This document shows positions 43,990 through 53,068 of a DNA stretch of 64,000 nucleotides, in pieces (position 1 is the stretch's first letter; each line of letters opens with the position of its first letter). The stretch is from Brevibacillus borstelensis. Its GTDB lineage: Bacteria > Bacillota > Bacilli > Brevibacillales > Brevibacillaceae. The stretch lies in contig NZ_RHHO01000038.1 of the NCBI RefSeq assembly GCF_003710865.1, positions 124,001 to 188,000 on the forward strand, written 5' to 3'. The position numbers and the translations under genes were made by a program. The notes below the pieces were generated by a model that saw nothing but the letters and a program-made list of their open reading frames with translations, searched no databases and was not told the origin of the DNA.

Positions 43990-44421
43990 TTGAACTCGAC
44001 TGTTTATACGCATCGGATACGTGTTCGGTACAGTGAAACGGACCAGATGGGAGTGGTCTACCATGCGAACTACCTCAATTGGTTTGAAGTGGGACGGACT
44101 GAATTTATTCGCGAGACTGGCGTGACCTATCGGAGTCTGGAGGAAAAGGGAATCCTTTTGCCCGTTACAGACGTCTCGTTATCGTATAAGCAGCCGGCAC
44201 GGTACGATGACTGGGTGGAAATCAGGACGCAGCTGGAGGAGCTGTCTATGGTCCGATTGACGTTCGGTTATGAAATATACCGGGTGGCTGACGAACAACT
44301 GCTCGTTGCAGGCAAGACCAAGCATGCGTTTACAACGATGGAGATGAAGCCGATCCGGCTGGCCCGCGTGGTGCCGGAGGTATACGCGCTGCTGGAAGAG
44401 CGGTGTGCTGGGGGGAAATAG
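43990..44421 (+). CDS. Acyl-CoA thioesterase, YbgC/FadM-like hotdog protein
   Basis: A 143-aa 4-hydroxybenzoyl-CoA thioesterase fold protein. The motif RVRYSETDQMGVVYHANYLNWFEVGRTEFIRETG (residues 11-44) contains the catalytic Asp of D-Q-M-G-V-V-Y-H. It should hydrolyse short or medium acyl-CoA esters in the cytosol. TTG start with AAAGGGG 9 bases upstream. It is followed 2 bases later by fxsA, so the two are co-transcribed. Confidence 0.87.
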   Translation: MNSTVYTHRIRVRYSETDQMGVVYHANYLNWFEVGRTEFIRETGVTYRSLEEKGILLPVTDVSLSYKQPARYDDWVEIRTQLEELSMVRLTFGYEIYRVADEQLLVAGKTKHAFTTMEMKPIRLARVVPEVYALLEERCAGGK

Positions 44422-44423
44422 CC

Positions 44424-44822
44424 ATGCTTTTTCGCATATTGCTTGTTCTGTTTATCGTCGTTCCCGCGGTAGAGCTCTGGGGGCTGATCGCGGTCGGAAA
44501 GGTGATCGGTCCATGGTATACGATCGCGCTGGTGATTTTGACCGGCTTTGTCGGAGCGTGGCTGGCCAAGCAGCAGGGGCTGCAGGTCATGCGGATGCTC
44601 CAGCTGCAGCTCTCCCGAGGCCAAATGCCTACAGAGACCCTGATTGACGGAGCGCTGGTGCTCTCAGGCGGGATTATGCTCTTGATGCCAGGCTTCTTTT
44701 CCGATGTTGTCGGAGTCATTTTCCTTGTTCCCTATACACGGATGATTATTCGCCACTTCATAAAAAGATGGCTGTGGTCGCTGATCTCTTCCGGGCGGGT
44801 TCATTTCTTCTTCCGGCGCTGA
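44424..44822 (+). CDS. fxsA: FxsA family membrane protein
   Basis: A 132-aa membrane protein with four hydrophobic segments and the family start FRILLVLFIVVPAVELWGLIAVGKVIG, plus GLQVMRMLQLQLSRGQMP and LLMPGFFSDVVGVIFLVP. E. coli FxsA overexpression relieves F-plasmid exclusion of phage T7; the native role is unknown. GGGGGGAAA precedes ATG 44424. Located between pyk and ytvI as in B. subtilis. Confidence 0.92.
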   Translation: MLFRILLVLFIVVPAVELWGLIAVGKVIGPWYTIALVILTGFVGAWLAKQQGLQVMRMLQLQLSRGQMPTETLIDGALVLSGGIMLLMPGFFSDVVGVIFLVPYTRMIIRHFIKRWLWSLISSGRVHFFFRR

Positions 44823-44840
44823 CATCATAAAAACAAGCAA

Positions 44841-44867
44841 AAAAGGAGGCCGTCGCCTCCTTTTTCT
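44841..44867. terminator. Bidirectional terminator between fxsA and ytvI
   Basis: Perfect 11-bp stem AAAAAGGAGGC/GCCTCCTTTTT (44841-44851 with 44856-44866) with a 4-base loop. Confidence 0.92.
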
Positions 44868-45997
44868 TACGTTTCGGTCCCTTTGATGTACCTCCAAATA
44901 TCGGTAAATACTTTCGCCTTTACAAGCGCGTTGATCAACACCAGGGAAACAGGCCCGATGATGAGGCCGAGAAATCCGAAAATCTGCAAGCCGACGAACA
45001 GAGCGACCAGCGTTAGCAGCGGGTCCAATCCGACGTTTTCGGCAACGACCTTTGGCTCGATAATCTGCCGGAATATCAGCACGACTCCGTACAGGATCGA
45101 CAAGCCGATGACCAGACTGTAGTTCCCTTTGAAAAACAGGTAAATGATCCACGGGATAAATACCGTCCCTGTGCCAAGGTACGGCAGCAGATCAACGAGA
45201 CCGGTAATCAGTCCGATCGTGACTGCGTATTCGACCCGCAGGATCAAAAGGCCGATGATGACGATGGCAGCTGTCAACGAAATCAACGTAAGCTGGGCTT
45301 TGAGGAAGCCGAACAAAGCGGCTTTCAGATCCTTGAAAATCTCGTCAAGCCGGTTGTTGACGCCGTTTGGGAGAAGCTTTCTGAAGCGCTCTTCCCACAG
45401 GAAGAAATCCTTGGCAATGAAAAATGCGCCGAGCAAGGAAATCACGAACACTGTCGCCAGGTTCGGCAGCGACACGAGGAAGTTTTTCAAGCCATCGAGA
45501 AACTGCACAATGAGCTGCTGTCCAGCTTGCGTAATCGATGTAATTCCCTGTCTGATCGTGTTGTCCAATTTATCCTTGTACGCAAGGTCCAGATGCGAGT
45601 AGAACCATTGAATCTGCTCATACAGGCCGGTCAGAAAATCCTGGGAAATCGTCCGCTGCAGGTATTGAGCAAGCTCGTTGGAAAATCCGGGAAGCTTTCT
45701 CGCCAATTCTCCAATCTCTACGACTGTCTCGGTGATGACGAGCGTGACGACGCCGCCGGAAATCGCGATTAAAAGAAGGAGGGCGATCGTTACGGACAGC
45801 CACCGGGGGAACTTGGCCTTTCTGGTCAAAAACGTCACAGGCCGATGAATGACAAGTGCGATGACTAAGGAGATTAGAAATGGGTACAGTAAAGGTGATG
45901 CGAATACAATGAGCTTGAAGCCGAGATAAATGACAAGGCAAACCCATAAAAACCGAATGATTTGAAAGAGGCGTTCAACCCAGTTATGCCGGTTCAA
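44867..45997 (-). CDS. ytvI: Sporulation membrane protein YtvI (AI-2E transporter family)
   Basis: A 376-aa polytopic protein of the PF01594 (AI-2E/TqsA) family. Helices at about 12-50 and 60-85, a long amphipathic region 90-205, and a second membrane block 210-360 ending in LQIFGFLGLIIGPVSLVLINALVKAKVFTDIWRYI. The orthologue in B. subtilis is annotated as a sporulation integral membrane protein; transport is likely but the substrate is unknown. TTG start with GGAG 7 bases upstream. Convergent with fxsA. Confidence 0.9.
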   Translation of the reverse strand: MNRHNWVERLFQIIRFLWVCLVIYLGFKLIVFASPLLYPFLISLVIALVIHRPVTFLTRKAKFPRWLSVTIALLLLIAISGGVVTLVITETVVEIGELARKLPGFSNELAQYLQRTISQDFLTGLYEQIQWFYSHLDLAYKDKLDNTIRQGITSITQAGQQLIVQFLDGLKNFLVSLPNLATVFVISLLGAFFIAKDFFLWEERFRKLLPNGVNNRLDEIFKDLKAALFGFLKAQLTLISLTAAIVIIGLLILRVEYAVTIGLITGLVDLLPYLGTGTVFIPWIIYLFFKGNYSLVIGLSILYGVVLIFRQIIEPKVVAENVGLDPLLTLVALFVGLQIFGFLGLIIGPVSLVLINALVKAKVFTDIWRYIKGTET

Positions 45998-46420
45998 TAG
46001 TACTCTCCTTTCTATCCACGGAGGAATAGAGAGATGGATTCGTTGTTTTCATAAATGTTTCCAGGCGGCTGTCCCTCCGATCAGCGTGAAAAAACGATCG
46101 TGACCGCTTTGTAACTATTATGCAGTATGCTGGTAGGTGCAAGCAAGCTTTGCCATATACACCGGCTTTTTTGCATCTTGTACATTTATCATTCACAAAA
46201 TCGCAATAATCTTTTATAATTGTGTCGAATTATGGTTGGATTCTTTTTATAACCATGCAGCAGCAGGACCCGTGGGTCTCTCCTCCCTGATATACGCGTT
46301 TTTTATAAAAGCGAATGATTATGTAAGCCGATTTGTCAATCATTCATGTGCGGAGGGTGGTCGTAAAAGGAACCACCAGGACAATTTCATATAGCTTAGA
46401 GTGGAAAAGGAGAGAGTTAC
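45998..46420. promoter_or_regulatory. citZ upstream region with promoter and operator-like repeats
   Basis: No gene in this 423-base gap. TTCACA (46192-46197), 17 bases, TATAAT (46215-46220) form a good promoter. ATAATT (46216-46221) and AATTAT (46228-46233) are a perfect inverted repeat over the -10 and start, an operator candidate; it resembles, but does not match exactly, CcpC half-sites. In the leader GGTGGT/ACCACC (46356-46361 with 46372-46377) can form a hairpin. Confidence 0.6.
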
Positions 46421-47533
46421 ATGACAGCTACTCGCGGACTTGAAGGCGTGGTCGCCGCTCAATCTTCGATCTGTTCGATTGTCGATGGGGTACTTTGCTA
46501 TGGAGGTATCAACATCGACGAGCTCGCTGAAAACGCTACCTTTGAAGAGGTTGTGTACCTGCTCTGGCATGGAGCCCTACCGAAGCGCGATCAGCTGGAT
46601 GCTTTGAAAAAGCAACTGGGCGAAAATGCTGCGGTACCGAAAGAGGTAATCGACAGCATTCGCGCCTATCCAAAAGGCGTACACCCGATGGCGGCGTTGC
46701 GCACAGCTGTCTCTTCGCTAGCGCTCTACGACGCAGAAGCGCAGGACATGACTCCTGAGGCCAATTACCGGAAATCGATTCGCCTGATGGCTCAAACCCC
46801 AACCCTGATCGCAGCGTATGCACGTATGCGCAAGGGACTGGAACCTGTCGCTCCGAATCCGTCTTACGGGATTGCAAAAAACTTCCTGTACATGCTGACT
46901 GGTGCAGAGCCTACCGAAACCGCAGAAAAAGCATTTGACGTAGCATTGATTCTGCATGCGGACCACGAGTTCAACGCTTCTACGTTCGCAGCGCGTGTGA
47001 CTGTAGCGACCTTGACCGATATCTATTCCGGTATCGTTTCGGCGATCGGCACATTGAAGGGCCCTCTGCACGGCGGAGCCAACGAAGCTGTAGCAGCCAT
47101 GCTGGCAGAAATCGGTTCCATGGACAATGTGGAATCCTACATCCGTCAAAAGCTGGACAACAAGGACAAAATCATGGGCTTCGGACACCGCGTGTACAAA
47201 GACGGAGACCCGCGCGCGAAATGGCTGAAGCAAATGTCCAAAGCGCTCACCGCTCAAATCGGACGTCCAGAGCTGTATGAGATGTCCGTCAAGGTGGAAG
47301 AAATGGTGACTGGCGAAAAAGGCCTCAAGCCAAACGTCGATTTCTATTCCGCTTCCGTTTACACCGCTCTCGGACTGGAAAGCGATCTGTTCACGCCGAT
47401 TTTTGCGATTAGCCGAATGTCCGGCTGGACTGCGCATATCATGGAGCAGTACGAAAACAATCGCCTGATCCGTCCGCGCGCCGACTACACTGGACCGGTC
47501 AACCAGCACTACGTGCCAATCGACCGCCGCTAA
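46421..47533 (+). CDS. citZ: Citrate synthase
   Basis: A 370-aa citrate synthase. Catalytic histidines are in LHGGANEAV near residue 219 and MGFGHRVYK near 258, and the catalytic Asp is in NVDFYSASVYTALG near 309. It condenses acetyl-CoA and oxaloacetate. AAAAGGAGAG lies 8 bases before the ATG. First of citZ-icd-mdh. Confidence 0.96.
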   Translation: MTATRGLEGVVAAQSSICSIVDGVLCYGGINIDELAENATFEEVVYLLWHGALPKRDQLDALKKQLGENAAVPKEVIDSIRAYPKGVHPMAALRTAVSSLALYDAEAQDMTPEANYRKSIRLMAQTPTLIAAYARMRKGLEPVAPNPSYGIAKNFLYMLTGAEPTETAEKAFDVALILHADHEFNASTFAARVTVATLTDIYSGIVSAIGTLKGPLHGGANEAVAAMLAEIGSMDNVESYIRQKLDNKDKIMGFGHRVYKDGDPRAKWLKQMSKALTAQIGRPELYEMSVKVEEMVTGEKGLKPNVDFYSASVYTALGLESDLFTPIFAISRMSGWTAHIMEQYENNRLIRPRADYTGPVNQHYVPIDRR

Positions 47534-47601
47534 TGACCCTTGCTATTCCGATCGTGGAGGAGGCGGCACCATAGCGGGCCCACACTCCTAAGCACCTGCT
47601 T

Positions 47602-47630
47602 GAGAACTACCACCGAGTGTGGTAGTTCTC
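47602..47630 (+). other. Perfect 12-bp hairpin between citZ and icd
   Basis: GAGAACTACCAC (47602-47613), loop CGAGT, GTGGTAGTTCTC (47619-47630). No T run follows, so it is more likely an RNA-processing or stability element in the citZ-icd transcript than a terminator. Confidence 0.8.
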
Positions 47631-47685
47631 CTACGTCTGGAAATATTTTTCTACCATTATTTTCCATATACTGGAGGGATTTCTT

Positions 47686-48969
47686 GTGTTTAAAAACTTG
47701 TCGCAGCCAACTTCTGGCCAAAAGATCACAGTAGATAACGGCAAACTGGTAGTACCGAACAACCCGATCATCCCGTTCATCGAAGGGGACGGTACGGGTC
47801 CTGATATTTGGAATGCATCTGTTCGCGTGTTGGATGCAGCCGTAGAAAAAGCATACAAAGGCGAAAAGAAAATCGCTTGGTTCGAAGTATTCGCAGGTGA
47901 AAAATCCTTCAACCAATACGGCGAGTGGCTGCCTGAGGATACCCTCACTGCTGTTCGCGAATACCTGATCGCAATCAAAGGCCCTCTGACTACACCAGTC
48001 GGCGGCGGAATCCGTTCCATCAACGTGGCGCTGCGCCAGGAGCTCGATCTGTACGCTTGCGTACGTCCTGTTCAATACTTCGATGGCGTTCCTTCTCCGG
48101 TAAAACATCCTGAATTGACAGATATGGTGATCTTCCGCGAAAACACCGAGGACATCTACGCTGGCGTAGAGTGGGCTGAAGGTACACCGGAAGTGAAAAA
48201 AGTAATCGACTTCCTGCAAAACGAAATGGGCGTGAAGAAAATCCGCTTCCCGGAAACATCCGGTATCGGCATCAAGCCTGTTTCCAAAGAAGGTACCGAG
48301 CGTCTGGTTCGCGCAGCGATCAACTACGCGATCGACAACAAGCGCAAATCCGTAACCCTCGTACACAAAGGCAACATCATGAAATTCACCGAAGGCGCGT
48401 TCAAAAACTGGGGCTATGCAGTAGCTGAAGCCGAATTCGGCGACAAAGTATTCACATGGGCGCAATACGACCGCATCAAAGCAGAAGGCGGCGACGCTGA
48501 CAAAGCGCAAAAAGAAGCAGAAGCAGCAGGCAAAATCATCGTAAAAGACGTGATTGCCGATGCATTCCTGCAGCAAATCCTGACTCGTCCGGCTGAGTAC
48601 GACGTAGTAGCTACACTGAACCTGAACGGCGACTACATCTCCGACGCGCTGGCTGCACAAGTAGGCGGTATCGGTATCGCTCCTGGCGCAAACATCAACT
48701 ACCTGACTGGACACGCAATCTTCGAAGCGACTCACGGTACTGCTCCGAAATATGCCGGTCTGGACAAAGTGAACCCGTCTTCCGTCATCCTCTCCGGCGA
48801 AATGATGCTCCGTCACCTGGGCTGGAACGAAGCGGCAGATCTGATCATCAACTCCATGGAAAAAACAATTTCCGCGAAAACCGTAACCTACGATTTCGCA
48901 CGTCTGATGGAAGGCGCAACCGAGCTGAAATGCTCCGAGTTCGCTGACGCCCTGATCAAAAACATGTAA
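47686..48969 (+). CDS. icd: NADP-dependent isocitrate dehydrogenase
   Basis: A 427-aa enzyme converting isocitrate to 2-oxoglutarate. Substrate-binding [24 protein letters not shown] lies near residues 106-129, with the serine that is phosphorylated in E. coli; metal-binding aspartates are in the [14 protein letters not shown] region; the coenzyme loop is [14 protein letters not shown] start with GGAGGG upstream. Codon use is strongly biased (ctg, cgt, ggc, aac), fitting high expression. Confidence 0.97.
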   Translation: MFKNLSQPTSGQKITVDNGKLVVPNNPIIPFIEGDGTGPDIWNASVRVLDAAVEKAYKGEKKIAWFEVFAGEKSFNQYGEWLPEDTLTAVREYLIAIKGPLTTPVGGGIRSINVALRQELDLYACVRPVQYFDGVPSPVKHPELTDMVIFRENTEDIYAGVEWAEGTPEVKKVIDFLQNEMGVKKIRFPETSGIGIKPVSKEGTERLVRAAINYAIDNKRKSVTLVHKGNIMKFTEGAFKNWGYAVAEAEFGDKVFTWAQYDRIKAEGGDADKAQKEAEAAGKIIVKDVIADAFLQQILTRPAEYDVVATLNLNGDYISDALAAQVGGIGIAPGANINYLTGHAIFEATHGTAPKYAGLDKVNPSSVILSGEMMLRHLGWNEAADLIINSMEKTISAKTVTYDFARLMEGATELKCSEFADALIKNM

Positions 48970-49047
48970 GTGTAAAGTACCGAGCAAAAAGGCTTTCTGG
49001 GACCATTAGCAAACCAACAAAAAGCAATGCTATGGAGGCGACCTTAT

Positions 49048-49986
49048 ATGGCATTCCAACGCAAAAAAATCGCAGTGATCGGCAGCGGCTTCACTGGTGC
49101 AACGACAGCATTCATTCTGGCTCAAAAAGAACTGGGAGATGTCGTGCTGGTAGACATTCCGCAACTGGAAAACCCGACAAAAGGGAAAGCGCTCGATATG
49201 ATGGAATCTTCTCCGGTCCTCGGTTTTGACTCCAGCATCACGGGCACAGCGGACTATGCGGAAATCAAGGATGCTGACCTTGTCATCATCACGGCTGGGA
49301 TTGCCCGCAAGCCAGGCATGTCCCGCGACGATCTGGTCAACACCAACGCAGGCATCATGCGCTCCGTTGCAGAGCAAGTGAAAACGCACGCTCCGAACTC
49401 CATCGTGTTGGTTCTGTCCAACCCGGTAGATGCGATGACCTACACGTTCTTCAAAACGTCCGGTTTCCCGAAAGAGCGCGTAATCGGCCAATCCGGCGTG
49501 CTGGATACAGCCCGTTTCCGCACCTTTGTAGCGATGGAACTGAACGTGTCCGTAGAAGACGTTACCGGCTTTGTATTGGGTGGCCACGGCGACGACATGG
49601 TCCCGTTGGTACGCTACTCCTATGCGGGCGGTATACCGCTGGAAACGCTGATTCCAAAGGATCGCCTGGACGCGATCGTCGAGCGTACCCGCAAAGGCGG
49701 CGGAGAGATCGTCAACCTGCTGGGCAACGGCTCCGCTTACTATGCGCCGGCTGCTTCTCTCGTTCAAATGGCAGAAGCCATTCTGAAGGACAAAAAACGC
49801 ATTCTGCCTTCCATCGCTTATCTGGAAGGCGAGTACGGCTACAATGACATCTACCTCGGCGTGCCAACCCTGCTCGGCGGAAAAGGCATCGAGAAAGTCA
49901 TCGAGCTGGAACTGACGGCGGAAGAAAAAGCCGCCCTCGACAAATCCGCCGACTCCGTGCGCAATGTCATGAAGGTTTTGCAATAA
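49048..49986 (+). CDS. mdh: Malate dehydrogenase
   Basis: A 312-aa LDH-like malate dehydrogenase. NAD loop [10 protein letters not shown] at residues 11-20, the Arg pair in [22 protein letters not shown] with the substrate Arg, and catalytic His in GGHGDDMVP near 180. GGAGGCG is 7 bases before the ATG. Third TCA gene of the cluster; followed by a terminator. Confidence 0.97.
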   Translation: MAFQRKKIAVIGSGFTGATTAFILAQKELGDVVLVDIPQLENPTKGKALDMMESSPVLGFDSSITGTADYAEIKDADLVIITAGIARKPGMSRDDLVNTNAGIMRSVAEQVKTHAPNSIVLVLSNPVDAMTYTFFKTSGFPKERVIGQSGVLDTARFRTFVAMELNVSVEDVTGFVLGGHGDDMVPLVRYSYAGGIPLETLIPKDRLDAIVERTRKGGGEIVNLLGNGSAYYAPAASLVQMAEAILKDKKRILPSIAYLEGEYGYNDIYLGVPTLLGGKGIEKVIELELTAEEKAALDKSADSVRNVMKVLQ

Positions 49987-50017
49987 CAAAGTCCCGCAAT
50001 AGCTATTACTAGTGAAA

Positions 50018-50042
50018 GACGCTCCCAAGGGGGCGTCTTTTG
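50018..50042 (+). terminator. Terminator of mdh
   Basis: GACGC/GCGTC with inner CCC/GGG pairs (50018-50037), then TTTTGATTTTT. Confidence 0.85.
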
Positions 50043-50147
50043 ATTTTTCCTGAAAAAAGTTAACAATGATTCATGCCTGCTCATCTTCGAATCGCTTTCA
50101 CCCTTATGCTTCCTGTATCTGCTAAAAACACCCCCTCCAACCACTAT

Positions 50148-50378
50148 GGCTGTAGAGATGAAACAGGAGAAAACGGCAAAGGTCTTTGGGACACTACCCA
50201 GGCACCAAAGCAAAAGCGGAACACGCTTTCAGCGTCCAACTCTGAGAGACATCAATGAACCTGCTGCTTTTGGACGCGGTTCCGCTTTTGCTTTGGCGCC
50301 GGACACCCCCCCGCCCCCAGCAAGTGTCCCACCGAACCTGCAGCAGTTTTCTCCTGTTTCATCTCCTCCACCACAGCC
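50148..50378. repeat. 230-bp imperfect inverted repeat between mdh and phoP
   Basis: Paired arms, from outside in: 50148-50153 with 50373-50378 (6 bp), 50155-50174 with 50346-50365 (20 bp, perfect), 50188-50195 with 50323-50330 (8 bp), 50205-50222 with 50279-50296 (18 bp, perfect), 50232-50239 with 50270-50277 (8 bp). The loop is about 30 bases. RNA from either strand would fold into one long interrupted hairpin. No transposase or convincing reading frame is present. It may be a miniature inverted-repeat element or a long regulatory hairpin in the phoP leader. Confidence 0.88.
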
Positions 50379-50490
50379 CCAACAACATCTTTACAAAAAA
50401 ATTACTTGTCTTACCTAAGCTGGATTTGGCAGACTGGAACGTGAGAACACTAGAGAAGAGCCGAGGACGGCAGCGTAGGGGGGAAACATA

Positions 50491-51186
50491 ATGACAAAGA
50501 TTTTAGTGGTAGACGACGAGGCGTCTATCGTCAAATTGCTGCAATTCAACCTGGAAAAAGCCGGTTTTCAAGTAATAACTGCCTGTGACGGAAAGCAGGC
50601 CCTGGATATGGCTCGCACGGAGCAGCCTGATTTTATTATTCTCGACTGGATGCTGCCCAAGATGGAAGGCATGGACGTCTGCAAAACATTGCGCCAGGAG
50701 CGCAACAACACGCCGATCCTGATGCTGACAGCCAAAGACGATGAACTGGACAAAATCCTTGGTCTCGAGCTGGGGGCGGATGATTACTTGACGAAGCCTT
50801 TCAGCCCCAGAGAAGTGATCGCCCGGGTAAAAGCGATTCTTCGCCGTACCCAGACATCTTCCGAGGCAGCGGCCGCCCCGGACGAGGTAGTATTGCAATT
50901 TGGGGAAATCAGGATTTATCCGGAAAAATACGAAGTGTTTCGAGGCAGTGAGAAGGTGGAGCTGACGCCAAAGGAATTTGAACTGCTCCATTATCTCGCC
51001 AGCCATCACGGCAGAGTCCTGACTCGGGACCAATTGCTGAATGCCGTCTGGAATTACGACTTCATCGGCGACTCGCGGATCGTCGACGTGCATGTCAGCC
51101 ATTTGCGCGAAAAGCTGGAGGAAGACACGAAAAGTCCCCGTTATATCAAAACCGTTCGCGGCCTAGGCTACAAGCTGGAAGGATGA
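50491..51186 (+). CDS. phoP: Phosphate-response regulator PhoP
   Basis: A 231-aa OmpR-class regulator. Receiver domain 1-118 with phospho-acceptor D52 (LDWMLP), acidic pocket VVDDE and KPFSP; DNA-binding winged helix 135-229 (VELTPKEFELLHYLASHHGRVLTRDQLLNAVWNYDF, VDVHVSHLREKLE). GGGGGGAAA precedes the ATG. The mdh-phoP-phoR order is that of B. subtilis. Upstream TTACAA-N5-TTACTT (50391-50407) is a weak two-repeat Pho-box candidate for autoregulation. Confidence 0.93.
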   Translation: MTKILVVDDEASIVKLLQFNLEKAGFQVITACDGKQALDMARTEQPDFIILDWMLPKMEGMDVCKTLRQERNNTPILMLTAKDDELDKILGLELGADDYLTKPFSPREVIARVKAILRRTQTSSEAAAAPDEVVLQFGEIRIYPEKYEVFRGSEKVELTPKEFELLHYLASHHGRVLTRDQLLNAVWNYDFIGDSRIVDVHVSHLREKLEEDTKSPRYIKTVRGLGYKLEG

Positions 51187-51202
51187 CAGGGGGACTGATT
51201 CC

Positions 51203-52966
51203 TTGACGCGATTTCGGATCAAACTCACCCTCACGATTCTCGGACTGATTTCTCTTGTCTTATTATTGATGGGCATGTATTTTGCCAAGGTTTTGGAGCG
51301 TTCCTACCTGGAGACGTTGAGCGAGCTTCTGACCCGCGAATCCAAGCTGGTAGCGCAGGCGGTCCGCCCGGAAGTGCTCAGTGACGAAATTACACTGGCC
51401 AAGAGGGTGGAACAGGTGGCTCCGGGAGAAGAGGTGCGGCTTACCTTGATAGACCGTACAGGCCGCGTGCTGTTTGACAATACGTATGAACAGGAGCGAA
51501 TGGAGAACCACGCCGACCGTCCCGAGTTTTCGGCCGCGCTTCGCGGGGAGACGGGTATAGACAGACATTACAGCGAGACGCTGGGCTACGAAATGATGTA
51601 TGTCGCGGTTCCGATCGTTGTCGAAGATCAAATTATCGGTGCGGTCCGCTCGGCGATGTCGATGCAGGATATTACCGACACGGTACACAATCTGTGGTAC
51701 AGCCTGGTGACGGGATTGCTCGTTACCCTGGTGCTCGGCTCGATCGTCGTTTCCCGCATTTCTTACAACATCACGAGGCCGATCGAAGAAATTACGCGGG
51801 TAGCGAGAAACATCACGCAGCGCGAGTACGAGAGCCGCGTCAGGATCAAGGCAAAAGATGAGATCGGGCAGTTGGCAACCGCGATCAATTTCATGGCGTC
51901 CAGCCTTGAGCAGCAGATGTACGAAATCTCGGAAAATCAGCAGAGACTCTCGGGTGTGCTGACCAATATGACAAGCGGTGTCATTTTTATTTCGGAACAG
52001 CGCCGGATTATGCTGGTGAACCCGGCGGTAGAGCGGCTGTTGGGAACCTCGGCCAACGACTTGATCGGGAAGCTCCACATCGAAGCGGGGAAAAGCTTCG
52101 GACTAAGCCAGTATATCGACCGCTGTCTGGACCGCGGAGAAAAGTTCCGGCAGGAAGTGCATATTTACTATCCGCAGGAGCGCATCCTTGAGGTCAATTT
52201 TGCTCCCTACATCAACTTTAAAGGGGAAGCCAAAGGAGTCGTTGTCGTCCTGCACGACTTTACCGAGGTACGCCGTCTGGAAAAGATGCGGAGCGATTTC
52301 GTGGCGAACGTCTCGCATGAGCTGCGGACGCCGATCACATCCATCAAGGGCTTTACGGAAACACTGCTGGACGGAGCGATGCAGGACGAAGAGACGTGCC
52401 GCAATTTCCTGCAGATCATCTCTGATGAGAGCGAGAGACTGTATCGGATGATCCGGGACATTCTCGACCTCTCCAAAATCGAGCAGAAGCGAATTTCCTT
52501 GAATTTGGTGCAGGTCAATGTTCAGGACCTGATCAGCTCGACCGTTGCGCTCCTGCAAGACCAGGCGCAGCGCAAGCAAATCTCGATCACATTGCCCAAA
52601 GCAGAGCCGCGAATCACGCTCACGACCGACAAGGACTGTCTGCAGCAGATTATTTTAAATCTCGTGACCAACGCTGTCGTCTACACGCCGGAGGGCGGGG
52701 CTATTACGCTTGAGCTTCGTCAGGACAGCAGGCACGTGCAAATCCAGGTGACAGACACGGGCATCGGCATCCCGGAACAGGATTTGCCGCGGATCTTTGA
52801 AAGGTTTTATCGGGTCGATAAAGCGCGCAGCCGCGACTCGGGCGGCACGGGATTGGGCCTTGCCATCGTCAAGCATCTGGTAGAAAGCCTCCACGGGCAA
52901 ATCACGGTGAAGAGCGTGGAAGGAAAGGGCAGCACCTTTACAGTGACACTGCCGATCGAATGGTAG
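51203..52966 (+). CDS. phoR: Sensor histidine kinase PhoR
   Basis: A 587-aa membrane kinase. TM1 about 7-30, an extracytoplasmic sensor about 31-163, TM2 about 164-187, HAMP 188-240, PAS about 250-355, HisKA with H372 (VSHELRTPITSIKGF), and a HATPase domain with N box NLVTNAVVYTPEGG, G1 DTGIGIPEQDL and GGTGLGLAIVKHLVE. TTG start with AGGGGGA upstream, 16 bases after phoP. In B. subtilis it signals wall teichoic acid/phosphate status to PhoP. Confidence 0.93.
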   Translation: MTRFRIKLTLTILGLISLVLLLMGMYFAKVLERSYLETLSELLTRESKLVAQAVRPEVLSDEITLAKRVEQVAPGEEVRLTLIDRTGRVLFDNTYEQERMENHADRPEFSAALRGETGIDRHYSETLGYEMMYVAVPIVVEDQIIGAVRSAMSMQDITDTVHNLWYSLVTGLLVTLVLGSIVVSRISYNITRPIEEITRVARNITQREYESRVRIKAKDEIGQLATAINFMASSLEQQMYEISENQQRLSGVLTNMTSGVIFISEQRRIMLVNPAVERLLGTSANDLIGKLHIEAGKSFGLSQYIDRCLDRGEKFRQEVHIYYPQERILEVNFAPYINFKGEAKGVVVVLHDFTEVRRLEKMRSDFVANVSHELRTPITSIKGFTETLLDGAMQDEETCRNFLQIISDESERLYRMIRDILDLSKIEQKRISLNLVQVNVQDLISSTVALLQDQAQRKQISITLPKAEPRITLTTDKDCLQQIILNLVTNAVVYTPEGGAITLELRQDSRHVQIQVTDTGIGIPEQDLPRIFERFYRVDKARSRDSGGTGLGLAIVKHLVESLHGQITVKSVEGKGSTFTVTLPIEW

Positions 52967-52981
52967 AGAGCTTTTGAAACA

Positions 52982-53020
52982 TTTACACAAAGATAACACT
53001 CCCTTTACTCCCGGTATACA
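52982..53020 (+). promoter_or_regulatory. Pho box of phoU (four hexamers, 11-base period)
   Basis: TTTACA (52982), ATAACA (52993), TTTACT (53004) and TATACA (53015) follow each other with exact 5-base gaps, the PhoP-binding arrangement known from B. subtilis (TT[A/T/C]ACA direct repeats). It lies directly upstream of phoU and next to phoPR. Confidence 0.8.
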
Positions 53021-53068
53021 TTCCCCTTGTACCATGGTCGTGACAGACAAATGAGGGGGAAACAGGGT

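Noticed and set aside
46137-46394. 85-codon frame upstream of citZ
   Set aside because: Spans the citZ promoter, has no ribosome binding site and no coherent protein pattern.
47530-48987. 485-codon minus-strand frame opposite icd
   Set aside because: Shadow of the strongly codon-biased icd gene; Cys/Phe/Val-rich low-quality translation with no ribosome binding site. Similar shadows exist opposite nrdJ, ytoI, pyk, dnaE and mdh.
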